A DNA stretch of 64,000 bases from JAFECT01 sp963838235 (lineage in GTDB: Bacteria > Pseudomonadota > Alphaproteobacteria > Caulobacterales > Caulobacteraceae): the NCBI GenBank assembly GCA_963838235.1, contig CAWIQJ010000002.1, positions 1 to 64,000 of the forward strand, read 5' to 3'. A program made the translations under genes and the position numbers. Under the pieces are notes generated by a model. The model worked only from the letters and a program-made list of their open reading frames with translations, was not told the origin of the DNA and did no database searches. Below are positions 35,614-44,314 of this stretch, piece by piece (the stretch's first letter is position 1; each line of letters opens with the position of its first letter).

Positions 35614-36357
35614 ATGGACGCCGACCTGACGCTCGACCTGATCAACGCCACGGTCCAGATCGAACAGCCCGAGTCTCGGGACAAGCGCACGGTCGGCACC
35701 GGCTTCCTGCTGGACGACCCGGCGCCGGACGGACGGGCGCGCACTGTGCTGGTCACCGCCGCCCACGTGCTCGAACTGATGCCCGGCGACGAGGCGCGCA
35801 TCGGCTGGCGGATCGAGAGCAAGGACGGCGCCTGGCGCTATGCGCCTGAGACCGTGCGCATCCGCGACCACGGCAAGCCGCTGTGGACCCGGCACCCGGA
35901 CCAGGACGTGGCCGTGCTCGCGATCAAGGCGCCGGACGCTTTCGCCAAGGCGGCGATCCCGCTGTCCTGGCTGGCCGACCGCGACACCTTCACCAAATAT
36001 GGCGTGGCGCCTGGCGACGAGATGATGACGCTGGGTTTTCCGAGCGGCCTGTCTTCCAACCCGGCAGGCTTCCCCATCCTGCGCTCCGGTCGTGTCGCAT
36101 CCTATCCGCTGGCGCCGGTGGACCGTTTCCCGACCTTCCTGATCGACCTGCACGTGATGCCGGGCAACTCCGGCGGCCCGGTGTTCATGGCGCAGGACTC
36201 CGCGCGACGCACGAGCCGCAATCCGCCGTTCGTGTCGGGCGTGCTGACCGAACAGGTCGAGTTGGAGATCGGTGTCGTGGTGCATGCGGCCTTCATCCAC
36301 GAGACGGTGGAGATGCTCGATCATCCGGCGCGGGTGGCGGAGAAGACGCCGGGTTAA
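35614..36357 (+). CDS. Trypsin-like serine protease domain protein
   Basis: 247 residues from ATG 35614. GTGFLLDD, VTAAHVL with His51, HPDQDVAVL with Asp98 and MPGNSGGPV with Ser186 give a full chymotrypsin/HtrA-type triad. There is no PDZ domain and no signal peptide, so this is a single-domain cytoplasmic member, or an exported one by another route. Its stop overlaps the stop of the convergent acyl-CoA dehydrogenase gene. Target unknown. Confidence 0.75.
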   Translation: MDADLTLDLINATVQIEQPESRDKRTVGTGFLLDDPAPDGRARTVLVTAAHVLELMPGDEARIGWRIESKDGAWRYAPETVRIRDHGKPLWTRHPDQDVAVLAIKAPDAFAKAAIPLSWLADRDTFTKYGVAPGDEMMTLGFPSGLSSNPAGFPILRSGRVASYPLAPVDRFPTFLIDLHVMPGNSGGPVFMAQDSARRTSRNPPFVSGVLTEQVELEIGVVVHAAFIHETVEMLDHPARVAEKTPG

Positions 36358-38132
36358 ACCAGCGCGTCGGCGGTCAACGCCTCGAGCACACTCGCACCCT
36401 GGCCGATCGACGCCATCAGCGACGGCGTCTGCGCAAGCACATGCTCCGCGTAGACCGCCGCTAGATCGAACTTGCCGCCGAGCCATGCTGCATCTTCGCC
36501 GCCGCTCGCGAGCCGTCGCTCCGCTGCGAGCGCGCCCTTGGCCAGGATCCAGCCGCCCGTGGTCTCAGCCATCAAGCGCAGATAGCCCGCCGCGCCCGCG
36601 AGCGCGTCCGTCGTGCCTTTGCGATCGAGCAGGAGCTTGCTTGCGGCGTCGGCCGCGTCCGCTGCCGCCGCGAGTCGCGCGGCGAACGCTTTCAAACGCG
36701 GGTCCGGCGATCCGCTCAGCGCCGCCAGCGTCGTGCGGATGTCGGCGATCAGTTCGTCCGCGCTCTTGCCGCCGTCGCCGGCGAGTTTGCGGCCCGCGAG
36801 ATCCATCGCCTGAATGCCGTTGGTCCCTTCGTAGATCGGCGCGATGCGCGCGTCGCGATAGTGTTGCGCGGCGCCGGTCTCCTCGATGAAGCCCATGCCG
36901 CCGTGCACCTGCACCCCAATGGAGGCGAACTCCACGCCGATTTCGGTGGACCAGGCCTTGGCGATAGGGGTCAGCAGGTCTTCGCGGCGCTTCCAGAAGG
37001 CGCGTTCGTCCTCGCTCTTTGCGTGACGCGCCAGGTCCCCCGCAGCCGAACCCGACAGGCAGATGCCTCGCGCCGCCTCGATCTTGGCGCGCGTCACCGC
37101 CAGCATGCGCCGCACGTCCGGATGGTCGAAGATCGGCGCCGAAGCCTCGCCGGACCAGGCCGAGCGGCCCTGGCGGCGCTCGCGCGCATAGTCGAAGGCG
37201 CGCGCCCAGGCGCGGCTCGCGATGGCGACGCCCTGCACGCCCACGGCCATGCGCGCGGCGTTCATCATGACGAACATGTGCGCGAGGCCCTGGTTCAGTT
37301 CGCCGACCAGTTCCGCAGTCGCGCCTTCATAGGCCATCACGCAGGTGGGCGACGCGTGAATGCCGAGCTTATGTTCGACGCCCACCGGGCGGAAGCTGTT
37401 GCGTGCGCCGAGTTTGCCGTCCGCGTCGATCAAGAACTTCGAGGTCAGGAACAGGGAGATGCCGCGCGTCCCCGCCGGCGCGTCGGGCGTGCGTGCGAGC
37501 ACGAAATGCACGATGTTGTCGGCGCAGTCGTGATCGCCCCAGGTGATGAAGATCTTCTGGCCGTCGAGCGCATAGGTCCCGTCGCCGTTCGGCTTGGCCA
37601 TCGCCCGGATCGTGCCGAGGTCCGAGCCCGACTGCGGCTCGGTCAGAACCATCGCGCCGCTCCATTCGCCGGAGATCAGCATCGGCAGCAAATGGGTCTT
37701 CTGTCGCTCCGTGCCGTGCGCGTGCAGCGCCTCGATGCCGGCGAGCGTCAGCATGGGACAGAGGCCGAACGCCATGTTCGCCGCGTGGAAGCATTCGTAC
37801 GACGCCTGTTCCAGCGCCTTGGGCAAGCCCTGGCCGCCGAACTGCGGGTCGGCCGCGAGCCCGTTCCAGCCGCCTTCGGAAAAAGCCTTGTACGCGGCGG
37901 CAAAGCCGGGCGCCGCGGTCACCGTGCCGTTGGCGTAGGTCGCGCCCGCGAGATCGCCCGGCCGGTTCAGCGGCTCCAGCACGTTGTCGGCCAGTTGCCC
38001 CGCGGCCTCGAGCACGGCGGACGCGGTCTCGGCGTCGAGATCGGGATAGGCGCCGGTGGCGATCAGCGCCTCCAGGCCCGCGGCCTCGGAAAGCGAAAAG
38101 ACAATGTCGCGCACGGGCGAACGATAGGTCAT
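36354..38132 (-). CDS. Acyl-CoA dehydrogenase (long form with C-terminal extension)
   Basis: 592 residues. The dehydrogenase core has LTEPQSGSDLGTIRAMA, KIFITWGDHD, GVQVHGGMGFIEETGAAQ and YEGTNGIQAMDL, all FAD- or acyl-CoA-contact motifs. N- and C-terminal extensions (to 592 residues against about 380 for the short forms) match the FadE-like branch used in beta-oxidation of longer or branched chains. It acts in the cytoplasm and passes electrons to ETF. Its end overlaps the protease gene by four bases tail-to-tail. Confidence 0.88.
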   Translation of the reverse strand: MTYRSPVRDIVFSLSEAAGLEALIATGAYPDLDAETASAVLEAAGQLADNVLEPLNRPGDLAGATYANGTVTAAPGFAAAYKAFSEGGWNGLAADPQFGGQGLPKALEQASYECFHAANMAFGLCPMLTLAGIEALHAHGTERQKTHLLPMLISGEWSGAMVLTEPQSGSDLGTIRAMAKPNGDGTYALDGQKIFITWGDHDCADNIVHFVLARTPDAPAGTRGISLFLTSKFLIDADGKLGARNSFRPVGVEHKLGIHASPTCVMAYEGATAELVGELNQGLAHMFVMMNAARMAVGVQGVAIASRAWARAFDYARERRQGRSAWSGEASAPIFDHPDVRRMLAVTRAKIEAARGICLSGSAAGDLARHAKSEDERAFWKRREDLLTPIAKAWSTEIGVEFASIGVQVHGGMGFIEETGAAQHYRDARIAPIYEGTNGIQAMDLAGRKLAGDGGKSADELIADIRTTLAALSGSPDPRLKAFAARLAAAADAADAASKLLLDRKGTTDALAGAAGYLRLMAETTGGWILAKGALAAERRLASGGEDAAWLGGKFDLAAVYAEHVLAQTPSLMASIGQGASVLEALTADALV

Positions 38133-38176
38133 CGCGGGTCCTTGCTGGGTTCGGTGTTGGGTTCTAGAGCGCTTTC

Positions 38177-38737
38177 ATGGCCGCTGGAAACCTGACCGTG
38201 CGCAAGGCGCGTATGGACGAACGCGAGACGCTCGACGCCCTGATCGCCGCCTCGGCGCGCGAGCTCGGCGGCCGCGACTACGCCTCCGCTCAGCTCGACC
38301 GGGCGATCGGCACGGTGTTCGGCGTCGACAGCGAGCTGATCGAGGATGGGACCTATCTGGTTGCCGAGATCGATGGCGTACGCGCCGGCTGCGGCGGCTG
38401 GAGCCGGCGCGCGACCCTGTTCGGCGCCGACGCCCGCGCGGACCGCGATCCCAGCCGGCTCGATCCCGCGAAGGACGCGGCCAAGATCCGCGCCTTCTTC
38501 GTGCATCCGGCGTGGTCGCGCCGGGGCGTGGCCCGGGCGATCTACGACCGCTGCGAGGCGGAGGCGCGGGCGGCCGGTTTCCAGGCCTTGGAACTGATGG
38601 CCACGCTGGGCGGTATTCCGCTCTATAAAGCCCTCGGCTTCGAGCCCGGCGCCGCGATCGACTATGATTTAGGGGGTGGTCTTTCCATGAGCTTCGTCCC
38701 CATGCGAAAGAATCTGCCTCCGCTCACAGTTTCGTGA
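38177..38737 (+). CDS. GNAT acetyltransferase
   Basis: 186 residues. AAKIRAFFVHPAWSRRGVAR is the acetyl-CoA loop and GIPLYKALGFEPG is motif B. The start (NLTVRKARMDERETLDALI) is typical of the fold. It is transcribed away from the acyl-CoA dehydrogenase, separated by about 44 bases, so a shared promoter region is likely. Substrate unknown. Confidence 0.8.
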   Translation: MAAGNLTVRKARMDERETLDALIAASARELGGRDYASAQLDRAIGTVFGVDSELIEDGTYLVAEIDGVRAGCGGWSRRATLFGADARADRDPSRLDPAKDAAKIRAFFVHPAWSRRGVARAIYDRCEAEARAAGFQALELMATLGGIPLYKALGFEPGAAIDYDLGGGLSMSFVPMRKNLPPLTVS

Positions 38738-38820
38738 GATCGGGAAGCTTCGCCTGACGCGGCGGCGTCCTATTTAGGGCATACCGCAACTGAAGATGTA
38801 GCTGATTAAGGTATCGTCTC

Positions 38821-39438
38821 ATGGCCCGCCCGTTCCCCGTCCTCGCCGCCGGTCTGATCCTGTCCGGCGCCACCTTCGCCGCCTTTGCGTCCGATGCCGT
38901 GGCCGACGCCGGCGCGGGCGTGTCGCACGACCCGGCCACCGCCTCGGCCGGTGAGTGGAAGCTCGACCCCCGCCACTCCAGCGTCATCGCCCGGGTCCAG
39001 CACATGGGCTACTCGCACTTCGCCATCCGCTTTGGGGTCGAGAGCGGGACCCTCGCCTGGGATCCGGCCGACCCGACCAAGTCCAAGGTCGACGTGATCA
39101 TCGACCCCAAGGTCATCCACACCGGCGTTGCGGAACTCGACAAGGAGGTCCTCGGCGGCCTGTTCACCGACCAGCCGCCGGTGCGGTTCGTCTCGACCCA
39201 CATCGAACGGACGGGCCCCACGACCGGGCGCATCACCGGCGACCTGACCTATCACGGGGTGACCAAGCCGGTGGTCCTGGATACCGTGTTCGATGGCGCA
39301 GGCCACGGGTTCGGACACGAGCGCATGGGCTTCTCGGCCACCGGGTCGTTCAGCCAGCGCGCCTTCGGCGCCGACAAGTTCACCCAGTTCGTCTCGGACG
39401 ACGTTACGCTCGAGATCGAGACCGAGTTCAGCAAGTAA
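38821..39438 (+). CDS. YceI-family periplasmic protein 1
   Basis: 205 residues. A signal peptide (residues 1-28) precedes a YceI lipocalin-like barrel: WKLDPRHSSVIARVQHMGYS at the start, GDLTYHGVTKPVVLDTVF in the middle. Family members bind isoprenoid or quinone-like lipids. It is followed 43 bases later by cytochrome b561 and a second YceI protein, a repeated combination in proteobacteria that suggests quinone-linked redox in the periplasm. Confidence 0.88.
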   Translation: MARPFPVLAAGLILSGATFAAFASDAVADAGAGVSHDPATASAGEWKLDPRHSSVIARVQHMGYSHFAIRFGVESGTLAWDPADPTKSKVDVIIDPKVIHTGVAELDKEVLGGLFTDQPPVRFVSTHIERTGPTTGRITGDLTYHGVTKPVVLDTVFDGAGHGFGHERMGFSATGSFSQRAFGADKFTQFVSDDVTLEIETEFSK

Positions 39439-39480
39439 CCGGCGCGCCACGACCAGGGGGCGGCGCCGGCGTTCAGGGAG

Positions 39481-40095
39481 ATGGAAATCGGCATGGCGAG
39501 CACAAGTTCGAACCGCTACGGGACCGTGGCGATTATCTTTCACTGGACGATCGCGATCCTGGTCCTGACCAACATCGTTCTGGGCTGGAACTTCGACAAC
39601 CTGCACGGTCCGACCAAGCTCGCCACGGTCAATGTGCACAAGTCGATCGGCATGACCGTGCTGATCCTGAGCGTGCTGCGCCTGCTCTGGCGTCTGGTGA
39701 ACAAGCCGCCGCCGATCAGCCCGTGGCTGAAGCCGTGGGAGCGCATGTTGGCCACGACGGTGCACTGGCTGTTCTACTTCTTCATGCTCGCCATGCCGCT
39801 GACCGGCTGGGCGATGTCGTCGGCGTCGCCGAAGATCCGGGTCAATCCGGTGACCTTCTTTGGCCTGTTCGACTTCCCGGCCTTTCCCTACGTCTCGACC
39901 CTGGCGCACGACCAGATGCACCACGCGCACGATCTGCTGAAACAGGCGCACACCGGATACATCCTCTATCTCGGTTATGCGCTTATCGTGCTGCATCTGT
40001 TGGGTGCGGCCAAGCATCAGTTCTTCGATCGCGACGGCGAGCTCGGGCGCATGATCCCGTTCCTGCGCGAACCGGCGCCCAAGAAAGCGGAGTGA
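39481..40095 (+). CDS. Cytochrome b561
   Basis: 204 residues (ATG 39481; a second ATG at 39493 is possible). About four membrane segments. Haem-ligand histidines are candidates in IIFHWTIAILVL, NVHKSIGM, TTVHWLFYFF and LLKQAHTGYILYLGYALI. HQFFDRDGELGRMIPF is the usual C-terminus. It shuttles electrons between membrane quinones and periplasmic acceptors. It sits between two YceI genes in one operon. Confidence 0.9.
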   Translation: MEIGMASTSSNRYGTVAIIFHWTIAILVLTNIVLGWNFDNLHGPTKLATVNVHKSIGMTVLILSVLRLLWRLVNKPPPISPWLKPWERMLATTVHWLFYFFMLAMPLTGWAMSSASPKIRVNPVTFFGLFDFPAFPYVSTLAHDQMHHAHDLLKQAHTGYILYLGYALIVLHLLGAAKHQFFDRDGELGRMIPFLREPAPKKAE

Positions 40096-40106
40096 AAGGC
40101 GGAGTG

Positions 40107-40670
40107 ATGCGCAAGAGTCTGGCAGGACTGGCGGCTCTGGCGCTGCTCGCGGCGCCGGCTATCGCCGATGCGGCGACCTGGACGGTGGACCAGGCGCATT
40201 CGCGCCTCGGCTTTCGCGCCACCCAGGAGGACGCCGGCTTCGAAGGCAATTTCCGCAGCTGGAACGCGGCGATCAGCTTCGATCCGAAACACCTGGCGAC
40301 ATCACATGTGACGGTGAATGTCGCGATCGCCTCGGCCTTCACCGGCGACAAGGACCGCGACGCCTATCTGCCGACCGACGTCTGGTTCGACGCCAAACAC
40401 TTCCCGACCGCGACTTTCACCGTCTCGAAGTTCGTCGACCAGGGCGGCGGCCGCTACCAGGCCATCGGCGAACTGAGCATCAAGGGCGTGAAGCGTCCGG
40501 TGACCCTGCCGTTCACCCTCGCCATCACCGGCGACACCGCGAAGATGTCGGGCGAACTCGTCATCGACCGCACCTGGTTCAATGTGGGCTCCGGCAAGTG
40601 GAAGGACCCGGCCGAGGTGGGGACCAAGGTGGTTGTGGTGGTCAACCTCGTCGCCCGGGCTCCGCGCTGA
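40107..40670 (+). CDS. YceI-family periplasmic protein 2
   Basis: 187 residues from ATG 40107 (AAAGGCGGAG upstream); a GTG at 40092 in the same frame overlaps the cytochrome stop as GTGA and is an alternative. Signal peptide LAALALLAAPAIADA. WTVDQAHSRLGFRATQ, DKDRDAYLPTDVWFDAKHFP and LSIKGVKRPVTLPF define the YceI barrel. Closer than copy 1 to the form paired with cytochrome b561. Likely binds a quinone or its precursor in the periplasm. Confidence 0.9.
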   Translation: MRKSLAGLAALALLAAPAIADAATWTVDQAHSRLGFRATQEDAGFEGNFRSWNAAISFDPKHLATSHVTVNVAIASAFTGDKDRDAYLPTDVWFDAKHFPTATFTVSKFVDQGGGRYQAIGELSIKGVKRPVTLPFTLAITGDTAKMSGELVIDRTWFNVGSGKWKDPAEVGTKVVVVVNLVARAPR

Positions 40671-41596
40671 AGCCCTCGAGCCTCGATCAGGCGCTTGAGG
40701 CGCTCGCGAGCGGCGGCCTCGTGGTCATGCCGACCGAGACCGTCTACGGCCTCGCCGCCGACGCATCCAATGCGATGGCGGTCGCCAAGCTGTTCGAAGC
40801 CAAGGGCCGGCCGCGATTCAATCCCTTGATCGCCCACGTCGCGGACGCGGACATGGCGCGCAAGGCCGCCGTCTTCGACGACCGCGCCGAGGCGCTGGCT
40901 GAAACGTTCTGGCCCGGTCCGCTCACCCTCGTGCTGCCGTTGCGCGACGAAGCGCTGGCCTGCGATCTGGCGCGGGCGGGCCTTACGACCGTCGCCGTGC
41001 GCGCGCCCGGACACGAAGGCGCACGCGAACTGATCGGCGCCTTCGGCCGTCCCGTAGTAGCGCCGTCGGCCAATCGCTCGGGCCGTCCCAGTCCGACCAC
41101 CTTCGAAGACGCGGTGGAAGAGACCGGCGTCTCGGCCCAGGCCTGGATCGACGGCGGCGCCTGTTCGATCGGCATCGAGTCCACCGTGGTCGCCGTGCTC
41201 GACGATCGCGTGCGCTGGCTGCGACCCGGCGTGGTCACGCGCGACGAGGTCGCGGCCGTCGTGGGCCCGCTCGCAGAAGCCGGCGGCGACGCAGGCCGTT
41301 CGCCCGGGCGGCTGACGCTGCACTACGCGCCGAACGCGTCCGTGCGGGTCGACGTCCAGGCTCCTGAACCGGGCGAAGCCTATCTCGCGTTCGGCAAGAC
41401 CGAGGCATCCGGTCCGTTGGTATGGAACCTCAGCCCCGCCGGCGACCTGCGCGAAGCGGCGACAAACCTGTTCCGCATGCTGCGCGAAGCGGACCGTGCG
41501 GAGCCGCTCGCCATTGCCGTGGCGCTGATCCCCGATGAGGGTTTAGGCGAGGCGCTCAATGATCGCCTGCGCCGCGCGGCCGGCCAAGTTGGGTAA
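40598..41596 (+). CDS. Threonylcarbamoyl-AMP synthase (Sua5/TsaC type)
   Basis: The conserved part starts KPSSLDQALEALASGGLVVM and continues PTETVYGLAADA, GRPRFNPLIAHV, WPGPLTLVLP and PSANRSGRPSPTT, all Sua5/YrdC signatures for making threonylcarbamoyl-AMP for tRNA t6A37. A C-terminal Sua5 domain follows. The only ATG in frame is 40598, which overlaps the YceI gene by 73 bases and adds unrelated residues. The family start would lie near 40664, where only a CTG (40667, overlapping the YceI stop as CTGA) is present, so the true start is uncertain. Confidence 0.85.
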   Translation: MEGPGRGGDQGGCGGQPRRPGSALKPSSLDQALEALASGGLVVMPTETVYGLAADASNAMAVAKLFEAKGRPRFNPLIAHVADADMARKAAVFDDRAEALAETFWPGPLTLVLPLRDEALACDLARAGLTTVAVRAPGHEGARELIGAFGRPVVAPSANRSGRPSPTTFEDAVEETGVSAQAWIDGGACSIGIESTVVAVLDDRVRWLRPGVVTRDEVAAVVGPLAEAGGDAGRSPGRLTLHYAPNASVRVDVQAPEPGEAYLAFGKTEASGPLVWNLSPAGDLREAATNLFRMLREADRAEPLAIAVALIPDEGLGEALNDRLRRAAGQVG

Positions 41597-41606
41597 GAAA
41601 GAAAGC

Positions 41607-41862
41607 CTTACCACCAAGCGCATAAAGCGCACGAAGATGGCGCCTCAAGTGTCTGTCGCGGCAGGTCGTTAGCCGCTGTAAGATTCGCCCACGAAAAACA
41701 CGAAAAGCACGAACAGTGTAACTGGCGGGGGTAGCGGCCTCTGACCTATCGCGCGCCGAAGGCGCGCATTCGATGAATGGCGTGACGTTCCAGCGGCCAC
41801 CGACGCGTTCGTGCTTTTCGTGGGCAGTTCTTCTTCGTGCGCTTTGTGCGCTTAGTGGCTCA
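41607..41862. repeat. Second nested hairpin island with CACGAAAAA units
   Basis: The outer arms (CCACCAAGCGCATAAAGCGC at 41610-41629, extending to 41636, and TTCGTGCGCTTTGTGCGCTT at 41834-41853, extending to 41858) match at 24 of 26 positions. The inner arms have CCCACGAAAAACACGAAAAG (41688-41707, on to 41713) against GTTCGTGCTTTTCGTGGGC (41807-41825), the right arm lacking one unit. GCGCGCCGAAGGCGCGC forms a third stem near 41750-41766. It lies between the convergent Sua5-like and patatin genes, as the first island also lies between convergent genes. Confidence 0.65.
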
Positions 41863-41871
41863 TGTTTCTTT

Positions 41872-42972
41872 TCAAAGAAAGCGCTCGTGAATATCCACGC
41901 TCGACCTCACGCCCACATCGTCGAAGTGCGCCTTCAGCCACGCCTCGCCTGCGAGGCGGCCGCGCGCCTTCAGGTCGGTGAGGAAATTCCACTCGGTGTC
42001 GAACTTGGAGGTCAACGGCAGGTCGTCGAGATGGCCGTCCGCCTCGATGGCGTGGATCAGCATGCAGCGGTACTTGCCCTTGGCGGCCTCGGTCAGCATG
42101 TCGTCTTCGACCAGCTTCTGCACGAAGGCGATGGCGCGCAGCTCCGCGGTGAGGGCCGCGTTGAAGGTGATCTCGTTCAGCCGATCGACGATCTCGCCGG
42201 CCGCCCGGGGGACCTCCTTGCGGCGGAACGGATTGACCATGATGATCAGGATGTCGTTGGGCGTGTCTTCGTAATAGAGCGGCCATAGCGGCGGATTGCC
42301 CAGATACCCGCCGTCCCAATAGGGTTCGCCGTCCACCTCCACCGCCTGGAACAGCTGCGGCAGCGCGCAGGATGCGAGCACGGCATCCACGCCGAGTTCG
42401 GTTCGGGTGAACACGCGCTCGCGGCCCTTCAAGACGTCGGTGGCCGAGACGAACAGGTGAATCGGCGACGCATGCACGGCGTCGAAGTCCACCACCTGGG
42501 TCAGGACGTCGCGCATCGGGTTCAGGTTGAACGGATTGAACTCGTAGGGCGACGCCGACATCATCAGCGTCTCGTAGTAACGGTAGAACGGATTTGACTG
42601 CAGCCAGCCCGGATTGAACGCCGCGGTCCAGATCGTGCTGTCGCCGAAGACGTTGCGGCCGCCCGCCTGATTGATCCGCCGCCAGAGCTCCTCGAGCTTG
42701 GCCCGCGCGCCGCCCGCGCCGCCCTGCGCCAGGCCGGTGACCAGCGCCAGCGCGTTCATCGCCCCGGCCGACGCCGCGCTGATCGCCGCGATGGACAGGC
42801 GGTCGTCCTCGAGGATGCGGTCGAGCACGCCCCATTCGAAGGCGCCGTGCGAGCCGCCGCCCTGCAGGCCGATGCTGATCGGGCGCGGGCCTTCCGGCGC
42901 CGCGGGTACGGGTGTTTCCTGGGGCGCAGGGATGGCCTGCTCCGCCACCTTGCTTCGACTGAACAGCGCCAT
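41872..42972 (-). CDS. Patatin-like phospholipase
   Basis: 366 residues. A proline-rich N-terminus, then the oxyanion loop GGGSHGAF (38-45), the nucleophile elbow SAASAGAMNA with Ser68, and the Asp of the dyad in PYWDGGYLGNPP. The long C-terminal part fits the DUF3734-bearing branch. It lies seven bases downstream of the 3-hydroxybutyrate dehydrogenase gene and is likely co-transcribed with it. This pairing suggests work on lipid or polyhydroxybutyrate granule material. Confidence 0.85.
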   Translation of the reverse strand: MALFSRSKVAEQAIPAPQETPVPAAPEGPRPISIGLQGGGSHGAFEWGVLDRILEDDRLSIAAISAASAGAMNALALVTGLAQGGAGGARAKLEELWRRINQAGGRNVFGDSTIWTAAFNPGWLQSNPFYRYYETLMMSASPYEFNPFNLNPMRDVLTQVVDFDAVHASPIHLFVSATDVLKGRERVFTRTELGVDAVLASCALPQLFQAVEVDGEPYWDGGYLGNPPLWPLYYEDTPNDILIIMVNPFRRKEVPRAAGEIVDRLNEITFNAALTAELRAIAFVQKLVEDDMLTEAAKGKYRCMLIHAIEADGHLDDLPLTSKFDTEWNFLTDLKARGRLAGEAWLKAHFDDVGVRSSVDIHERFL

Positions 42973-42979
42973 CCGCCGC

Positions 42980-43783
42980 TCAGGCCGCGGTCCAGCCGCC
43001 GTCGACCGACAGGGCCGCGCCGTTGGCCGACGCCCCCGCGTCCGAGACGAGATAGAGCACCATGCCCGCGAGCTGGTCGAAGGTGACGAACTTCTTGGTC
43101 GGCTGGGCGGCCAGGATCACGTCCTTCACCACCTGTTCCGGCGTCATGCCGCGCGCCTTGGCCTGGTCGGCGATCTGGCCCTGCACCAGCGGGGTCTCGA
43201 CATAGCCCGGGCAGATCGCGTTGCAGGTCACGCCCGCCTCGGCGACTTCGAGGGCGACGGTCTTGGTGAAGCCGACGATGCCGTGCTTGGACGCGACATA
43301 GGCCGACTTGAACGGCGAGGCGACCAGGCCGTGCGCCGAGGCGATGTTGACGATGCGCCCGCGACCCTGGGCCTTCATGATCGGGATCGCCGCCTTGGTT
43401 GAATGGAACGCTGAAGTCAGGTTGATGGCGATGATCAGATTCCACTTGTCGTCGGGGAACTGGTCGACCGGCGCCACGTGCTGGACGCCGGCGTTATTGA
43501 TCAGAATGTCGAGCCGTCCGAACTCGCGCTTGGCGAAGGCCACCATGTCGGCGATCTCCGCGGGCTTGGTCATGTCGGCGCCATGATAGCGAACCTGGAC
43601 GCCGGTGCGCGCCTGCATCGCCGCGCGCTCCTGCTCGATCTTGGCCGGATCGCCCAGGCCGTTCAGCACCAGTTTCACCCCGCGTTCGGTCAGGGCGCCG
43701 GCCAGCGCCATGCCGATGCCGGAGGTCGACCCGGTGACGATCGCAACCTGGTCCTTGAGCGTGGCAAAGGGATCGGCGGCCAT
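42980..43783 (-). CDS. bdhA: 3-hydroxybutyrate dehydrogenase
   Basis: 267 residues. TGSTSGIG (18-25), NNAG, NIASAHGLVASPFKSAYVAS with the catalytic Tyr followed by Lys, and CPGYVETPLVQGQIADQAK are classic D-3-hydroxybutyrate dehydrogenase features; the Gln of QGQI is typical of this enzyme. It interconverts D-3-hydroxybutyrate and acetoacetate with NAD in the cytoplasm, the step after polyhydroxybutyrate breakdown. The patatin gene follows on the same strand. Confidence 0.88.
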   Translation of the reverse strand: MAADPFATLKDQVAIVTGSTSGIGMALAGALTERGVKLVLNGLGDPAKIEQERAAMQARTGVQVRYHGADMTKPAEIADMVAFAKREFGRLDILINNAGVQHVAPVDQFPDDKWNLIIAINLTSAFHSTKAAIPIMKAQGRGRIVNIASAHGLVASPFKSAYVASKHGIVGFTKTVALEVAEAGVTCNAICPGYVETPLVQGQIADQAKARGMTPEQVVKDVILAAQPTKKFVTFDQLAGMVLYLVSDAGASANGAALSVDGGWTAA

Positions 43784-43939
43784 GGGGAATTCCTTTCAGC
43801 AAGGGGGAGGGGATGCTGCAGTGCAGCACGCTCTATCTCAGACGCGCGGCGGGGGCCAGCCCGGCGGTCCCCGGCGTCCCGGTAGACAAGCGGCGATCCA
43901 ACGGCCACGCTGGCGGCAATGGGGCGTTTGGGGGCGTCA

Positions 43940-44185
43940 ATGTCGTTTGTCCGGGCGATCGAAGTCGCGGAGCTGGTCTACCTCCTCCTCGTCATCCTGG
44001 CGGTCGCGGAGCTGCTGTACTCGCGTCCCCCGGGCTGGGGATGGTGGCTCGTGTCGATCCTGCTCGTGCCCCTGTTTCTCGATCCTCTCACTCGCACAAG
44101 TCCCAAGTCGATCGCCTATCGTCGGCGCATCAATCAGATGAAAGCCGCGGCCGCTAAGGAGAAGGTGTCGGATACCTTTTCCTAG
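43940..44185 (+). CDS. Small two-segment membrane protein
   Basis: 81 residues from ATG 43940. Two hydrophobic stretches (VAELVYLLLVILAVAELLY and GWWLVSILLVPLFLDPL) with a short GWG turn between, then a basic cytoplasmic tail (YRRRINQMKAAAAKEK). No family is recognised. It ends seven bases before the copy of the FAD-oxidase 3' end, in a rearranged region. Confidence 0.45.
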   Translation: MSFVRAIEVAELVYLLLVILAVAELLYSRPPGWGWWLVSILLVPLFLDPLTRTSPKSIAYRRRINQMKAAAAKEKVSDTFS

Positions 44186-44191
44186 AATCGG

Positions 44192-44296
44192 ACCGCCGGA
44201 ATTCATGATCCGCTTGGGGTCGAGCGCCGAACGGATGGCGCGCATGGCTTCGAGCTGGATCGGCGATTTGTAGCGTGTCGCCTCTTGCGACCTCAT
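44192..44296. repeat. Copy A of the FAD-oxidase 3' end
   Basis: This approximately 105-base stretch matches 47508-47612 with roughly one difference in ten (for example AATTCATGATCCGCTTGGGG against GGTTCATGATCCGCTTGGGG). On the - strand it still encodes the C-terminal motif QLEAMRAIRSALDPKRIMN of FAD-linked oxidases but lacks the rest of the gene. Together the two copies flank the CHAT gene as direct repeats. Confidence 0.8.
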
Positions 44297-44314
44297 GCGG
44301 TGGGACCTCGCCTG

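Noticed and set aside
34717..36486. A 589-residue frame that would extend the SDR protein at its N-terminus
   Set aside because: The first 319 codons are antisense to the trypsin-like protease gene; the SDR fold starts at 35529.
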